Assembly (NCBI RefSeq): GCF_037975245.1
Contig: NC_092583.1
Span: 12,751,264-12,815,263 of the forward strand
Length of the DNA: 64,000 nt
Direction: 5' to 3'
DNA from: Apostichopus japonicus
Taxonomy: Eukaryota; Echinodermata; Holothuroidea; Aspidochirotida; Stichopodidae
Shown here: one piece after another, positions 46,301 to 56,594 of the stretch
Numbering within the stretch: the first letter of the stretch is position 1
Layout: every line of letters starts with the position of its first letter
Program-made: the position numbers and the translations under genes
Notes under the pieces: model-generated
The model's input: only the letters and a program-made list of their open reading frames with translations
Databases searched by the model: none
What the model was told of the DNA's origin: nothing

Positions 46301-49300
46301 TTTAAGAGCTAAATTGAATATTTATATGGTTTGATCCAATAGACGTGCACGAGCAAGCATAAGCAGCGGCGGCAGTGCGATGTTAGTAGTAATGCTAATT
46401 ATAATTAAATAATTAATTTATTAACAAGTTAATGAAAGAAACAAAAGCAAATAAAAATTGAGGAAGGTTTTATACCTTATCTTAAACCCAAGTATTTGAA
46501 CATGAAAACATTGTCAGTAGAGAATATAATGCATTTATTACAGCATCCAATATGTAATTTCTTGAAAATCGTGATACAGGAGGGTAAACAATTTTTTCCG
46601 GGTACCCGGATACCCGACGGGTAACGGCCCTCGGGTACCCGGTTCCCGATTTTTGGACCCGTGTAAACACTAGTATCAGTTGAGAATTGGAATATGCTCT
46701 CAAAAGTCATCCAGCCGTGCATTAAAGCAGCATTTTGCGTTTGGTCGCTGTTTTCTATTTTTTTTGACATGCCATCGAGTTTTTCACATATATCAATCAC
46801 AAAACAGCAAACTAAGATATCAGCCAAATTTTTCCCTGCTAACAGCGATAATTGGCGAGTAATTAAGGATATTTGCAGAGAATGAGAAAAGTATCCACCA
46901 CAAAATTCCACATTTAAAATTAATTGCATACAGTTCCCTTCAAACCCACTAGTTTGAATTCAACCAATCAGAGATGCAGGTTTAGTTATGATCCGTTGCT
47001 AAAAATACATTCAAGACTTTGTGTTGGCACAACCAGGGAGTTGTTATAGAACTCCCTGGTACAACTGCCATATAGACTGTACACAAATCAAGCTTGGTGT
47101 TGGATTATGTATTGGTCAATGACGTTCGTAGTGTTTAAATATTCATATGATGGGATCCCAACGGAAAATATCTTGGAGAAAAACAAAGTTGAAAGTTGCA
47201 AATTTTTCGACTTTTATGCCACCATTTGAAGCTAGTTATGTATGTCGTTATGGCATAGTGGATTCAGTGAGGTTGGGAAATATCATAGAAAAGGATGCAA
47301 AATGCTGCTTTAAGCAGATATTCCAGTAGCAGACAATGTAACTCTTACAAGAAGAAGAAGAAATCCATTCAACACTGTTAGTTTGAAAACCTTGACCTCA
47401 AATATCTCGTCCCTATCTCAAGAAATGGTTGATTGACTGTAACCTATTGGACTGGCTAAACTCTAGCGCACTCGGGAAATTGCTCCCGGTATCTGGTCTG
47501 TGATGTCTTCCTGGCAGAGAAAGCTATGCTACGCTGTTAGTTCAAAACCACATCTCCATATCCTCTCCCTACCTCGAGATTTGTGAATCAATATTAGCCA
47601 TTAGAATATCCTTCTTAGGCTTTCCTCTATCGATCAATCAATATGATTAAACAAATCATCAGGGTCTAGTAACAACGAGTGTTTTTGTTTTTGTTTTTTA
47701 ACCCCACGAGCGCATTCTTTTACTTTCAGACGTGAGCATGAGAAGTGCAGCCTGGAGATGAACGAGGTGTACGCAGTGGACGTCCTAGTGAGCACCGGGG
47801 AGGGCAAGAGTAAAGAGGGGGACACCAGGACGACAGTCTTTAAGAAAACGGATGCCAAATACAACCTCAAGTCGAAGACGTCAAGAGTGTTCTACAGCGA
47901 CGTCTCCAACCGATTCACGGTCATGCCATTTACGTTACGGTACGTATGCTGCTGTAACCGCGACCGACTTTTTCAATTCTAGGATGGTTGAACTGTGTGA
48001 GTGAAAGGTGGCATGAAGTTGTGCCCTGTGAGGCCAACGTCTCAAAAAAGTGTTGGAGAAAGTAGGATTTCTTGGCCAAATTCTTGGGTAATTTTTCTGG
48101 TTTTGCCTATTAAAATTGTCCACAAGCGTTGTTGTACACATCTTTCTGTTTCTTTATTCACTTTCATTATCTAATTTTTTATTCCCTCTTAAAGAATAAA
48201 TTACAAAGTAAGAAAACAAATTAAGACTCTGAATGAGTACGTAATTAGCTACTGGCATATGCTTATAGCTTTATGATTTGGATTATTCATGTGTCCTGTG
48301 GACAATTTGGAAGATTAATATAAGATGAATTGGATCAAAATGCTGATTGACCCATGGTGTAGCTGATGAGCAAAATTATTTGAGTTTCATGCTTCGTGTA
48401 GGTTATACTGATAACTGATTTATCTTCTATAAACTTGTGTTGCAAACCCCATTGATATACGATTAGAAATTGTTGTGGAAGAGGCAGCTTCTCATTCAGT
48501 ATCGTTGGATAATTTGTGATGTTGTTATGGTGTTTGTTATCATGAACATTCCAGCAATGTTTCTGTGTTTGTTCCACTGAGTGATAAGATTGGAGCTGAA
48601 TGCTAGTTGTGTTAGAAAAGAAAAAAATGGGGGGGGGGGGACATTTAAAAAATATTGCCAAACTGGAATTTCTTTTTATCTTGATAAGTGTAACCTCACA
48701 CTTGAGTATTTAGAACTCTTCTGTATTTGGAATGTTGTAAATTTCCATGTGAAGTTGTGGTGTTATGGTGAATTGATCAGACTTTGTGATGTTTCCTACA
48801 TTTAGTACAAGTACATATTTGATATGTCTTATAATATTTGTTTCATATAATATGTGGAAGAAGAAATACTTCCTTCATGTTGTTTTAAATAGATCATCTT
48901 ATTATCGTACTACATTTGTCTCTGTTTCTCTGCAGAGGGTTTGAAGATGAGGGAAGGGCCCGCCTCGGTGTCGTGGAGTGTGTAAAGCACAGCTTGGTGG
49001 AACCATACCCCGTCTTCTATGAGAAGGAAGGTAAGTGACTAAAAGTCTACAAGGATCTCTGGAAGGTTATCATTGCCATTCAGTGTTTGTGCATTTCATG
49101 TTTACCTTTTCATTGTTGAGGGAGATGGAGGGGTGCACCTCATGTGTTATTTAAAGGAGGAAAACAAAACAATTAAATTACCCCTAAAAGACAAGATAAA
49201 TTGGTTGTTTGGCAAAATTATTTTTTTCAAAGGAGACCCTAAACCCTTACCATCATTATTGGTCTATGTGATAGAGATAACTGTCATGAACAACTTCTTA

Positions 49301-52129
49301 AAACAGCTAAGAAGAATCTAATGTCATTAAGTCCGAGATAATCACTGATTTAATGTTCTTTTCGCACACAAGGCTGAAGACTTGAACAAATCAAAATATG
49401 ACATCATTGAGCCACATTTGGTTAAAAAAAAATGTTTTCTTTATTAAAATTTTTATTTTGTGTAATGAAAAATTGGGGTTTTGCAAATATTGGATCTAAA
49501 ATATTGAAGCTCTTAATATGACCTGATGATGACATTGGGGTTGTTTTCAGTCTCAACAATATTGACAGTTTACCTTGAAAAATAGAAAAGAAAACCATGG
49601 AGATAGTAAAAAAAGGTTTCTGATTCTTGTGGCACAATAAATTCACAGATTAACAAAATGAAAGCTGTTGGAAATGACTTTTAAACTTCGATGTCTCCTA
49701 AACTGATTTTTCTATAAAAAAAATCTTTGCTGTTTTTTCTTCAAAAAGATCACTATTATATGTGCCATAAGTCGATAGTTGGGTTTGTCACCCCTTTTAA
49801 ATTTCTGAAACTTGTCCTTTGATAAAATCTCTCTGTTTTGAACAATAGTCAATGTGATTAGATGTACCTATTAATAAATTGGGAGAAATTTAAGCTTGAT
49901 TGGGTGTCTAGTTTGCTTGGCACTTTGAGAGCTGAAAAAAGAAAGCATGTTTAGCCCAGGCATGAGTTTTTCCGCGAATTCGCGGAATATCCGTGATTTC
50001 AGTTCTACCTCCGGGACAAAAACTATTATCCTAACACACTGTAGCATACGCAAACTGGAGCCTATACCGCAATTTTTGCAAAGTGTCCGTGATTTTTATC
50101 TACATCAGGCTCATCCCTGTTAACTACAGGAAATGGCAAGGATACATCAACAGTGAAAACTTGGACTGATAGGGGTCACCCTAGACTACTCCATTTGGAC
50201 TCTCATTTAGTAAGCACTAGTAGTGACTAATTGGAAAATCTACTATTTTTGGCAGGTGTGAGGAGGGCTTGTTTTGTTGGACCACAAGTTTTGAAACCAA
50301 TTTTAACATTTTATTCTCTCTCATATTTTTTCGAAGGTGAGTTTGTGGCTCAGTTCAAGTTCACGGTACTCTTAATGCCCAACGGTCCTCTCCGAATAAC
50401 ACAAGCCCCAGTGGACGTCTCGGGATACGAATCTGAAAAGAAGATTGAGGACAAGGATATGTTGGTGAGTTACCTCTCTTTGCCTGCAAAATAGGTCTCT
50501 TGTCTCCATGGCAACTTTATCGGATGACCCCCACATCGTTGGCTGACCGTCTGATCGTTCTATCAATTTATGATTATTTACCTTTTATCTATTATTATTA
50601 TTGATTATGACCCCTCATTGTCTGAAAATATGTCTGTCTCCATGGCAACTTGCTAGATCACCTGACAGCCTCAGGAGTGTCATGACAGTCTGAATATGGC
50701 TCAAGTTTATCAATATTGATTAGGATGTGATTTCAGTTAATTCAACTATGAACTAGCCTTTCATTACTCCTTACTAGCCTAGCCTAGCCAATGTTCGATG
50801 GTTCCACAAGAATCCGCCAACATTTTTTTTTACCCAGGCGGTAGTAATGTCATTGGTTAGGCTGGAACCGTCTCAAAACTTAAACGCAGCCAAACGATTT
50901 GGTTTATTTTGGATTTTAAAAGACTTGGTTAGTGCGTTCGTTTGTGACATCACGCCGTTTGCTTCTAGGTCACTCTTGGTGCGAAATCAATCGATTTCAG
51001 ATGTTGTTATATCTCAATATCATGAAGGCAATGACTATTAATTTCACCATGATGCGTAGAATGTGCCTCATTCATCACTCACAAATATATTTACCCATTG
51101 ATGGTTCTCTACAGGTACTATCAAAAGCCAAAACGAGACTTAAATGTCTTGAGCAAAACTCTCAGTAGTCAGATTTGGAAGGTTCAGTCGAGTGGCACAA
51201 TCTAATGACCTCTCGAGAGTGAAAGCAAATCTTGTTTGATAATTTCAGTAACAAAGAGTTGTTTTTGCTTTCTTTCTCTCCCAAGGCCTTATTACAAACT
51301 TCCGTTAGTAAGAGGAACTTGAAAAAGATGCGGAAAAAGGTATGGCCCTGTTAGATGGTCTCTGAAGTCCATTTGCATAGTTTTTCTTGCTGAAAAAGTG
51401 TTGTTACCTCTGACATCAGATTATTCGTTTCAAGCGATAGTTTGGCATTTTCAGTTGCAGTTCAGTAGTTTCAAAGGATAGCAATGTTAGTTTTAAAGGA
51501 AAGCATTGTTAGTTTCAATGGAAAGCAATGATAGTTTTATAGGATAGCACTGTTAGTTTTAAAGGATAGTATTGTCAGCTTTAAAGGATAGCATTGTTAG
51601 TTTCAATGGATAGCACTGTTAGTTTTAAAGATTAGCACTGTTAGTTTTAAAATATGAACATTTATATCTTCATTATATACATGATGACGTCAGGTAAAGT
51701 TTGCAACTTGTAACAGAATTTGTTACAATCTGTTGGTACTGTTTACAAAGGGAACAAACAGTTTGTTATCTGACAGTAGAATCTTTTACTTCATTCCAAT
51801 GAAATTGCCCAGAAACGAAGAACAATGGGTGATTTGTAAGCAGAACAAAAACAATTCACACTAAATTGTGGTACACAAAATTTCCCTTGCTAATTAGGGG
51901 TACCCTTACTTATTGGGGTACTGTACAGTTGCACAAAGTTACAAGCCAAGCCGAAAGTGCAAATTTATGACTCAGGGAATTTTCCCGGTCAATGTTTTTG
52001 CTGAAAACATTTGCTGCCAAAAATTTGCTTAAAACATGAGCTTATCTTTCATTTCTGCAGGCTGCTCACAAGGCTGCTGAAGCGGCCGAAGGCAAGGAAG
52101 CTCCACAATTGGTCAAAGCTGATGAGTGA
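37319..52129 (+). CDS. PA2G4: Proliferation-associated protein 2G4 / EBP1 orthologue (393 aa)
   Basis: Ten exons join in phase: 37319..37406, 42088..42213, 43874..43979, 44550..44712, 45093..45235, 47730..47939, 48936..49030, 50337..50464, 51286..51339 and 52061..52129 (1,182 bp; human PA2G4 is 394 aa). PA2G4 has the fold of type II methionine aminopeptidase but lacks peptidase activity. It acts in ribosome biogenesis, translation and growth control in nucleolus and cytoplasm. Diagnostic stretches include [78 protein letters not shown] and [18 protein letters not shown] short basic stretch ([10 protein letters not shown]) replaces the long Lys run near the human C-terminus. The ATG context (GAAATGG) is good. 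Confidence 0.96.
38714..39420. mobile_element. Inverted-repeat element in PA2G4 intron 1
   Basis: A 13-base inverted repeat bounds 707 bp: CAGGGATGTAAGT at the left and ACTTACATCCCTG at the right. Inside, GATGTAAGTCTTCCGTATTT occurs twice near the left end, and a 70-bp block with AGCCTAACATAACGATAGTG occurs twice near 39228 and 39296. No exact target duplication was seen. Probably a non-autonomous DNA transposon. Confidence 0.6.
40950..42063. repeat. Minisatellite in PA2G4 intron 1 (TACATTTGTAT units)
   Basis: About 1.1 kb of 19-23-bp units such as TGTGTCATACATTTGTATGG, TGTTATACATTTGTATTCTG and TGTACATTTCTATTCTG occur in mixed higher-order patterns. It ends 25 bases before PA2G4 exon 2. All three + frames stay open for long stretches because the unit lacks stops, giving false proteins rich in Cys, Tyr and Val. 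One false frame reads directly into exon 2. Confidence 0.95.
42405..43174. mobile_element. Diverged copy of the 45475 hAT element in PA2G4 intron 2
   Basis: This region matches the element at 45475-46672 through blocks such as GGTGTTAGGCTACCATGTGG, GTGGCTTTTTACTAATCGTT, AATCGCGCAATCTCG, GCATAAGCAGCGGCGG and GGGTACCCGGTTCCCGATTT. It ends in CCTGTGTAAACACTA. The left boundary is uncertain; TAGTGTTGCACC at 42249 may be the other end. The right end feeds into the tandem array that follows. Confidence 0.7.
43107..43810. repeat. 171-180-bp tandem array derived from a hAT end
   Basis: About four units repeat, with CACGGATAC landmarks at 43109, 43280, 43456 and 43636. Each joins about 75 bp of the hAT element's right terminus (GGATACCCGACGGGTAGCGG through CCTGTGTAAACACTA) to about 100 bp of flank (GTGTGTCAGAACAAAGAATT, then TTTTTTTTCACCATGCAGGCA). 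The last unit stops 64 bases before PA2G4 exon 3. The units are very similar, so amplification looks recent. Confidence 0.88.
45475..46672. mobile_element. 1.2-kb non-autonomous hAT element in PA2G4 intron 5
   Basis: The ends are TAGTGTTTGCACGGG and CCCGTGTAAACACTA, inverted with one mismatch. GTATCAGT flanks both sides exactly (45467-45474 and 46673-46680), the 8-bp duplication expected of hAT. Inside are two copies of a TACCCG..CGATACTACCCGG block and four copies of a CATTGACTTAGTGTGGTGTT block (45612, 45780, 45918 and 46033 approximately). No transposase frame is present. Confidence 0.88.
49957..50119. mobile_element. Small inverted-repeat element in PA2G4 intron 7
   Basis: A 163-bp segment begins CAGGCATGAG and ends CTCATCCCTG. 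It includes the palindrome CCGCGAATTCGCGG near 49972 and two CCGTGATTT blocks. Flanks show no exact duplication, so the boundaries are tentative. Confidence 0.4.
51463..51650. repeat. 22-bp tandem repeat in PA2G4 intron 9
   Basis: Eight copies of a 22-bp unit like TTAGTTTTAAAGGATAGCAC, with spacing of 21 to 23 bp. It lies between exons 9 and 10 of PA2G4. Confidence 0.85.
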
Positions 52130-53024
52130 TGTACCATGATGAACATTCATGGGGACAGGCTGTTAAGGAACTTAAGGTGTTGTTCTTACCATGTCACCAG
52201 CAGGGAGTAGCCATCAAGTCATCAAAGCTTCACAGGGACAGACAACCCCACAAGCACCCATGGCCAGTTGTTTGGTGACCACGACGGTGGTTTCTATTTT
52301 GACCAACTTTTTTCTCTTCTTATATATTTTTTTCTTCTTCTTCTTTCGGTTTTTGACTGTCTTAGTTGTGGATGAGAGTTAACCTGACTTCTGTAATGAA
52401 TTGGGCTTATAGCTTGTGGGTCTCTTTGCTTCACTCATTTGTGTTTTGTTTGTCTAGGGAGAGTTCTGCATTAGTTCATTATCAAAATTAAAATGCATTC
52501 GGCCGAAAAAAGTCTTTGTTGTTTTCAAGTTTTGATGTATCAGCTGATTCATGATTTCACTGTTTTGGCCAAACTTTCCTAGGAATGTAAACCATGTGTA
52601 GTAATTTAGACTGCAAATGTGGGGTGAAAGTCTCCTGATAATTCCAATAATTACTTTTTGTTGACTTTTTTTTGTGATGATCAAACTTTCAGAATTGTTC
52701 CAAAACTTGTTACACAATATGTAAAGTTCCAACAAAAATGTTTCGATTCATCTGAAATTAAAAAATCAAAAAAGAATCAAAAAAGAGCTTCTAAAGCTGT
52801 TAGTTGGTACTGAAATTTATAGTTTAAACCAAGCCCAAAGTCAAGTAATATTTACGTACTCCTCATTCTATTGAAAAAAAATGTGACAAATGAGTTGCCA
52901 CCCCCTCCCTGCACACACTGCTCAAAACTGTTTCCCACAAATTGAATGAAATGTTTTTCTCTACTTTGTAAAAGCTGCAATTTCTAGTTTGATTTGTTCC
53001 TGTGATGAGTCTGGTGGATTGGAG

Positions 53025-53400
53025 TATGAACTGATGTTTCCAGATACCCCATCTGCCCTGACAGTGTAGTATGACATCTCTAGTTGCTGACTAGTGGTTT
53101 CCAGATACGCTATCTGCCCTGACAGTGTAGTATGATATCTCCAGGTGTTGACTAGTGGTTTCCAGATACCCTATCTGCCCTGACAGTGTAGTATGATATC
53201 TCCAGGTGATGACTAGTGGTTTCCAGATACCCTATCTGCCCTGACTGTGTAGTATGACAACACCGGGTGCTGAATAGTGGTTTCCAGATACCCTATCTGC
53301 CCTGACAGTGTGTAGTATGACATATCCAGGTGCTGACTAGTGGTTTCCAGATACCCTATCTGCCCTGACTGTGTATTGTGACATCTCCAGGTGCTGACTA
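53025..53400. repeat. 61-bp tandem repeat, six copies
   Basis: TTTCCAGATACCCTATCTGC followed by CCTGACAGTGTAGTATGACA and CTCCAGGTGCTGACTAGTGG repeats six times. CAGATA occurs at 53041, 53102, 53163, 53224, 53285 and 53348. Copies differ by a few bases. It lies about 0.9 kb past the PA2G4 stop and could be part of its 3' untranslated region. Confidence 0.9.
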
Positions 53401-54504
53401 GTAGTCTTATGTGAGTGTTGCTTTGACATTTACGGTGTGGAGATGTAATCCTTCACCATTATGTGATAAAGTGATTATTATTATTTGTGTTTCCTCATTT
53501 ATTATGGTTTTTCGTTTTTTTTAACGCCTAAGTTTTGCTAACAAAAATGGAAGTAAGTGTATCGAAATTATCAATAAGTTTGCAATCTGGACATGTTGTT
53601 AAGATATCAACAACAACAACATTCCCATTTAACATGTTTTGTGTTGTGTCTGCTGATACACTGTTAGGAGGGTACCGTAAATGACGTATGGGTTGTAAAA
53701 GTACACTTTAGGCAACATCAAAATTGCAAAATGAGAGAGTGTGTGTAGTGTGAGAAGATGATGTTGTAAAGCTTCGGTAGAAATACGTGGAGCTTTCTAT
53801 GGCCCCAGAATGTTTCAAGAAACCTGACCCGTGTTACTCGTGAAGCAATATTTGTTGCGTGTTTATAGTAAACTTTTGAACCTGTACGATGTTACCAAAT
53901 TGTGCCTTTTCCTGGAGTGGAGGAACTAAATTTCAATAAGGCAGGTGTATGAAATGTGTTTATTTGTGTTTGCTTTGTGGTAGATTGCAAAGGGCATGTG
54001 ATAGATTGAAAAAGAATACCTTTTAGCTGTTTTCCTTTTTGTGGTTATATAGACGAACTTTGTTTACAATTCTTAAGCGTTTAAGGAAGATGTTTAAGTT
54101 TATAAACTGTATATTGTTAGCTAGTGGTTTACTTACAAAGTGTCAGTTTTAAGCGCTATTGGCTTACTGCAGGGATTGCTGCAGCGTTTTTTAGAAATGT
54201 TAAGTTTGTAGGAGTGTTGAGCAGATTCATGATGTCATGGTTATAGTATTGGTTGGGGGGGGGGGTGAGGGTGAAATTGTTGATGAATGTTATCATAAAA
54301 TCGGAGCCCCAAATACTCATGTTACTGGATTAAGGTATAAGTTTGGTTATCATTTCCCTGTAATTGGCGTTGAGCTCATCATGACTTTGTGACCCTACAT
54401 GCCATGAAAAGAGAAATACATACACCCCTTTTGGGAAAATAGATTTTGTGCATAAACAGGGAGTCTTGATTGTCGTTTTTGTGTCAGTGTAAAATTTTCA
54501 TTCA

Positions 54505-55640
54505 TAGAGATTTAGATAGATATATAGATAGACAGATGTATATAGGCAGATAGAAATAGACAGATATAAATAGAGATAGACAGATATATAGAGATAGACA
54601 GACAGATATAGATAGACAGATATATAGAGATAGATAGATAGATATATAGAGATAGACAGATAGAGATAGACAAATAGATAGAGATAGATAGATATATAGA
54701 GATAGACAGATATATAGAGATAGACAGATATATAGAGATAGACAGATATATAGAGATAGACAGATAGATAGAGATAGACAGATATATAGAGATAGACAGA
54801 TAGATAGAGATAGACAGATATATAGAGATAGACAGATAGATAGAGATAGACAGATAGATAGAGATAGATAGATATATAGAGATAGATAGATATATAGAGA
54901 TAGATAGATATATAGAGATAGACAGATAGATATATAGAGATAGACAGATATAGATAGATATACTGAGATAGACAAACATTGACAGATATAGATAGATATA
55001 TAGAGATAGACAGATATATAGAGATAGACAGATATATAGAGATAGACAGATAGATAGAGATAGACAGATAGATAGAGATAGACAGATAGATAGAGATAGA
55101 TAGATATATAGAGATAGATAGATATATAGAGATAGATAGATATATAGAGATAGACAGATAGAGATAGACAGATAGATATATAGAGATAGACAGATATAGA
55201 TAGATATACTGAGATAGACAAACATTGACAGATATAGATAGATATATAGAGATAGACAAACATATACAGATATAGATAGACAGATATAGATAGATATAGA
55301 GAGACAGATCGATATAGATAGATAGACAAACAGACAGATACAGATAGACATACAGAGATAGATATAGATAGATAGATAGATATAGATAGATAGCTATAGA
55401 TAGACAGATATAGAGATAGGTAGAGAGAGCTGGACATATATAGACATAGAAAAATAGAGATAGATAGTTATAGATATACTAGATAGACAGACAGATATAG
55501 AAATATAGATAGAGAGATTGATATAGATAGACAGATACAGATAAATAGAGATAGAAAAATAGACAGAGATAGATAGAGAGATATAGACATACAGACAGAT
55601 ATGTAGACAGAGAGATATATGTATAAAAAGATAAAAAAGA
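54505..55640. repeat. GATA/GACA compound microsatellite
   Basis: About 1.1 kb of GATA and GACA tetranucleotides mixed with GATATATAGA, arranged in higher-order units such as GATAGACAGATATATAGA. A larger block with TACTGAGATAGACAAACATT occurs twice (about 54960 and 55208). The - strand frames of Ile, Tyr, Leu and Ser are artefacts. Confidence 0.96.
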
Positions 55641-56156
55641 CAGAGATATGCAACAGTCACTTTATTTACCGAGCAAACAAAAGTCACAACTCCCTTAAAA
55701 ATTGCCGAGTGAATATCAATGAATGGCAATGACGACCATGATCATAGCCTTCAATTTATTTACATAATAAGAAAGACGTACATCAAACACTAGAATGACT
55801 GAGATTGAATAAAAAGTTTCCCTAAAATGTATCTAAAATATACATACAGTTTACAATAATTTTGTCTTCTTACAATTTGATAGTTAGATTTTTTTTTTAA
55901 ATAGTCTACTAAAATTACAATTCACCCAATGTTTTCACTGTCCCTTCACAACGTCGTTTGTAAAACAAGAATTCTCATGAACCCTTCGTCGGTTTCAATT
56001 CGTACCTACAATGGTAAGTGTTTCTGGTTTTACCCTCTAGTCGCCCTTCTACACACACTCTGCGTGATATCGTGTCCACTTCGATTACGATCTCACAACC
56101 AAATAGTACAGTTTCTCGTTACTCCTGCATACTAATGGTCGCCAGTGGACCGGATC

Positions 56157-56271
56157 TTAAGAATTAAACTGCTCTTTCTCGACTTCGTACAGCGAGCGAT
56201 ATCGTTGTGATCTCGTCGTGCTGGTTAGGACCGCACTTCGTTTTTCGTCGTCTGACAAACGTGAAGATACT
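56157..56271 (-). CDS. Possible alternative C-tail exon of the GPCR
   Basis: Downstream of the main GPCR stop, the - strand has a coding-like stretch with polar, phosphorylatable content: VSSRLSDDEKRSAVLTSTT, then RSQRYRSLYEVEKEQFNS and stop TAA at 56157-56159. An acceptor TTAGTAG at 56272-56273 would join it in phase 2, the same phase as the donor of the TM7 exon (57165). Splicing around the usual tail exon would thus swap one C-tail for another. The acceptor's pyrimidine tract is weak. It could instead be 3' untranslated sequence. Confidence 0.35.
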
Positions 56272-56395
56272 CTACTAACAAACGTCACAAATGTCGTCTT
56301 ACGTCACACTGCTGCCTTCTTTTAATTGGTCCAATTTTCTCCTCCCTCGATGAATGTTACAGCTCTTATTATACGTCACACATACTCTGTTCCTG

Positions 56396-56594
56396 TCAGA
56401 TATGACTTGTTTCTCGGACGGATTTTTCGTCGTTACTGGATGCGTTGTGGTTGAAACGATGATTGTCCGATATTGCGGCCGTGTGGCTGTGAAATTCTGT
56501 CATAACCGTGCCGGCAGTAGACCGTCCATAACCAGGTTCTGTAACCTTGCAACATGGCATCCATTTTAAAAGTTGTCTGATGATGTAATAACGT
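56396..56594 (-). CDS. GPCR C-tail exon with helix 8 and Cys-Cys
   Basis: The exon follows TTCCCACAG and completes an Arg codon split 2+1. It reads RYYIIRQLLKWMPCC, an amphipathic helix 8 ending in a Cys pair typical of palmitoylation. Then comes a Ser/Thr/His/Asn-rich tail ending at TGA (56396-56398). It matches the expected place after NICKELR of the TM7 exon, and phase agrees exactly. Confidence 0.8.

Larger units (their letters stand above)
52130..56156. other. PA2G4 3' region and repeat-rich spacer
   Basis: The PA2G4 3' untranslated region begins here. A possible ATTAAA signal lies at about 52487, but no strong AATAAA is close. The spacer holds a 61-bp tandem array (53025-53400), a 1.1-kb GATA/GACA array (54505-55640) and AT-rich unique sequence. 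PA2G4 (+) and the GPCR gene (-) converge on it. No other gene is supported. Confidence 0.5.

Noticed and set aside
54498-55437. Ile/Tyr/Leu/Ser repeat proteins of 250-310 codons
   Set aside because: Artefacts of the GATA/GACA microsatellite in three overlapping frames.
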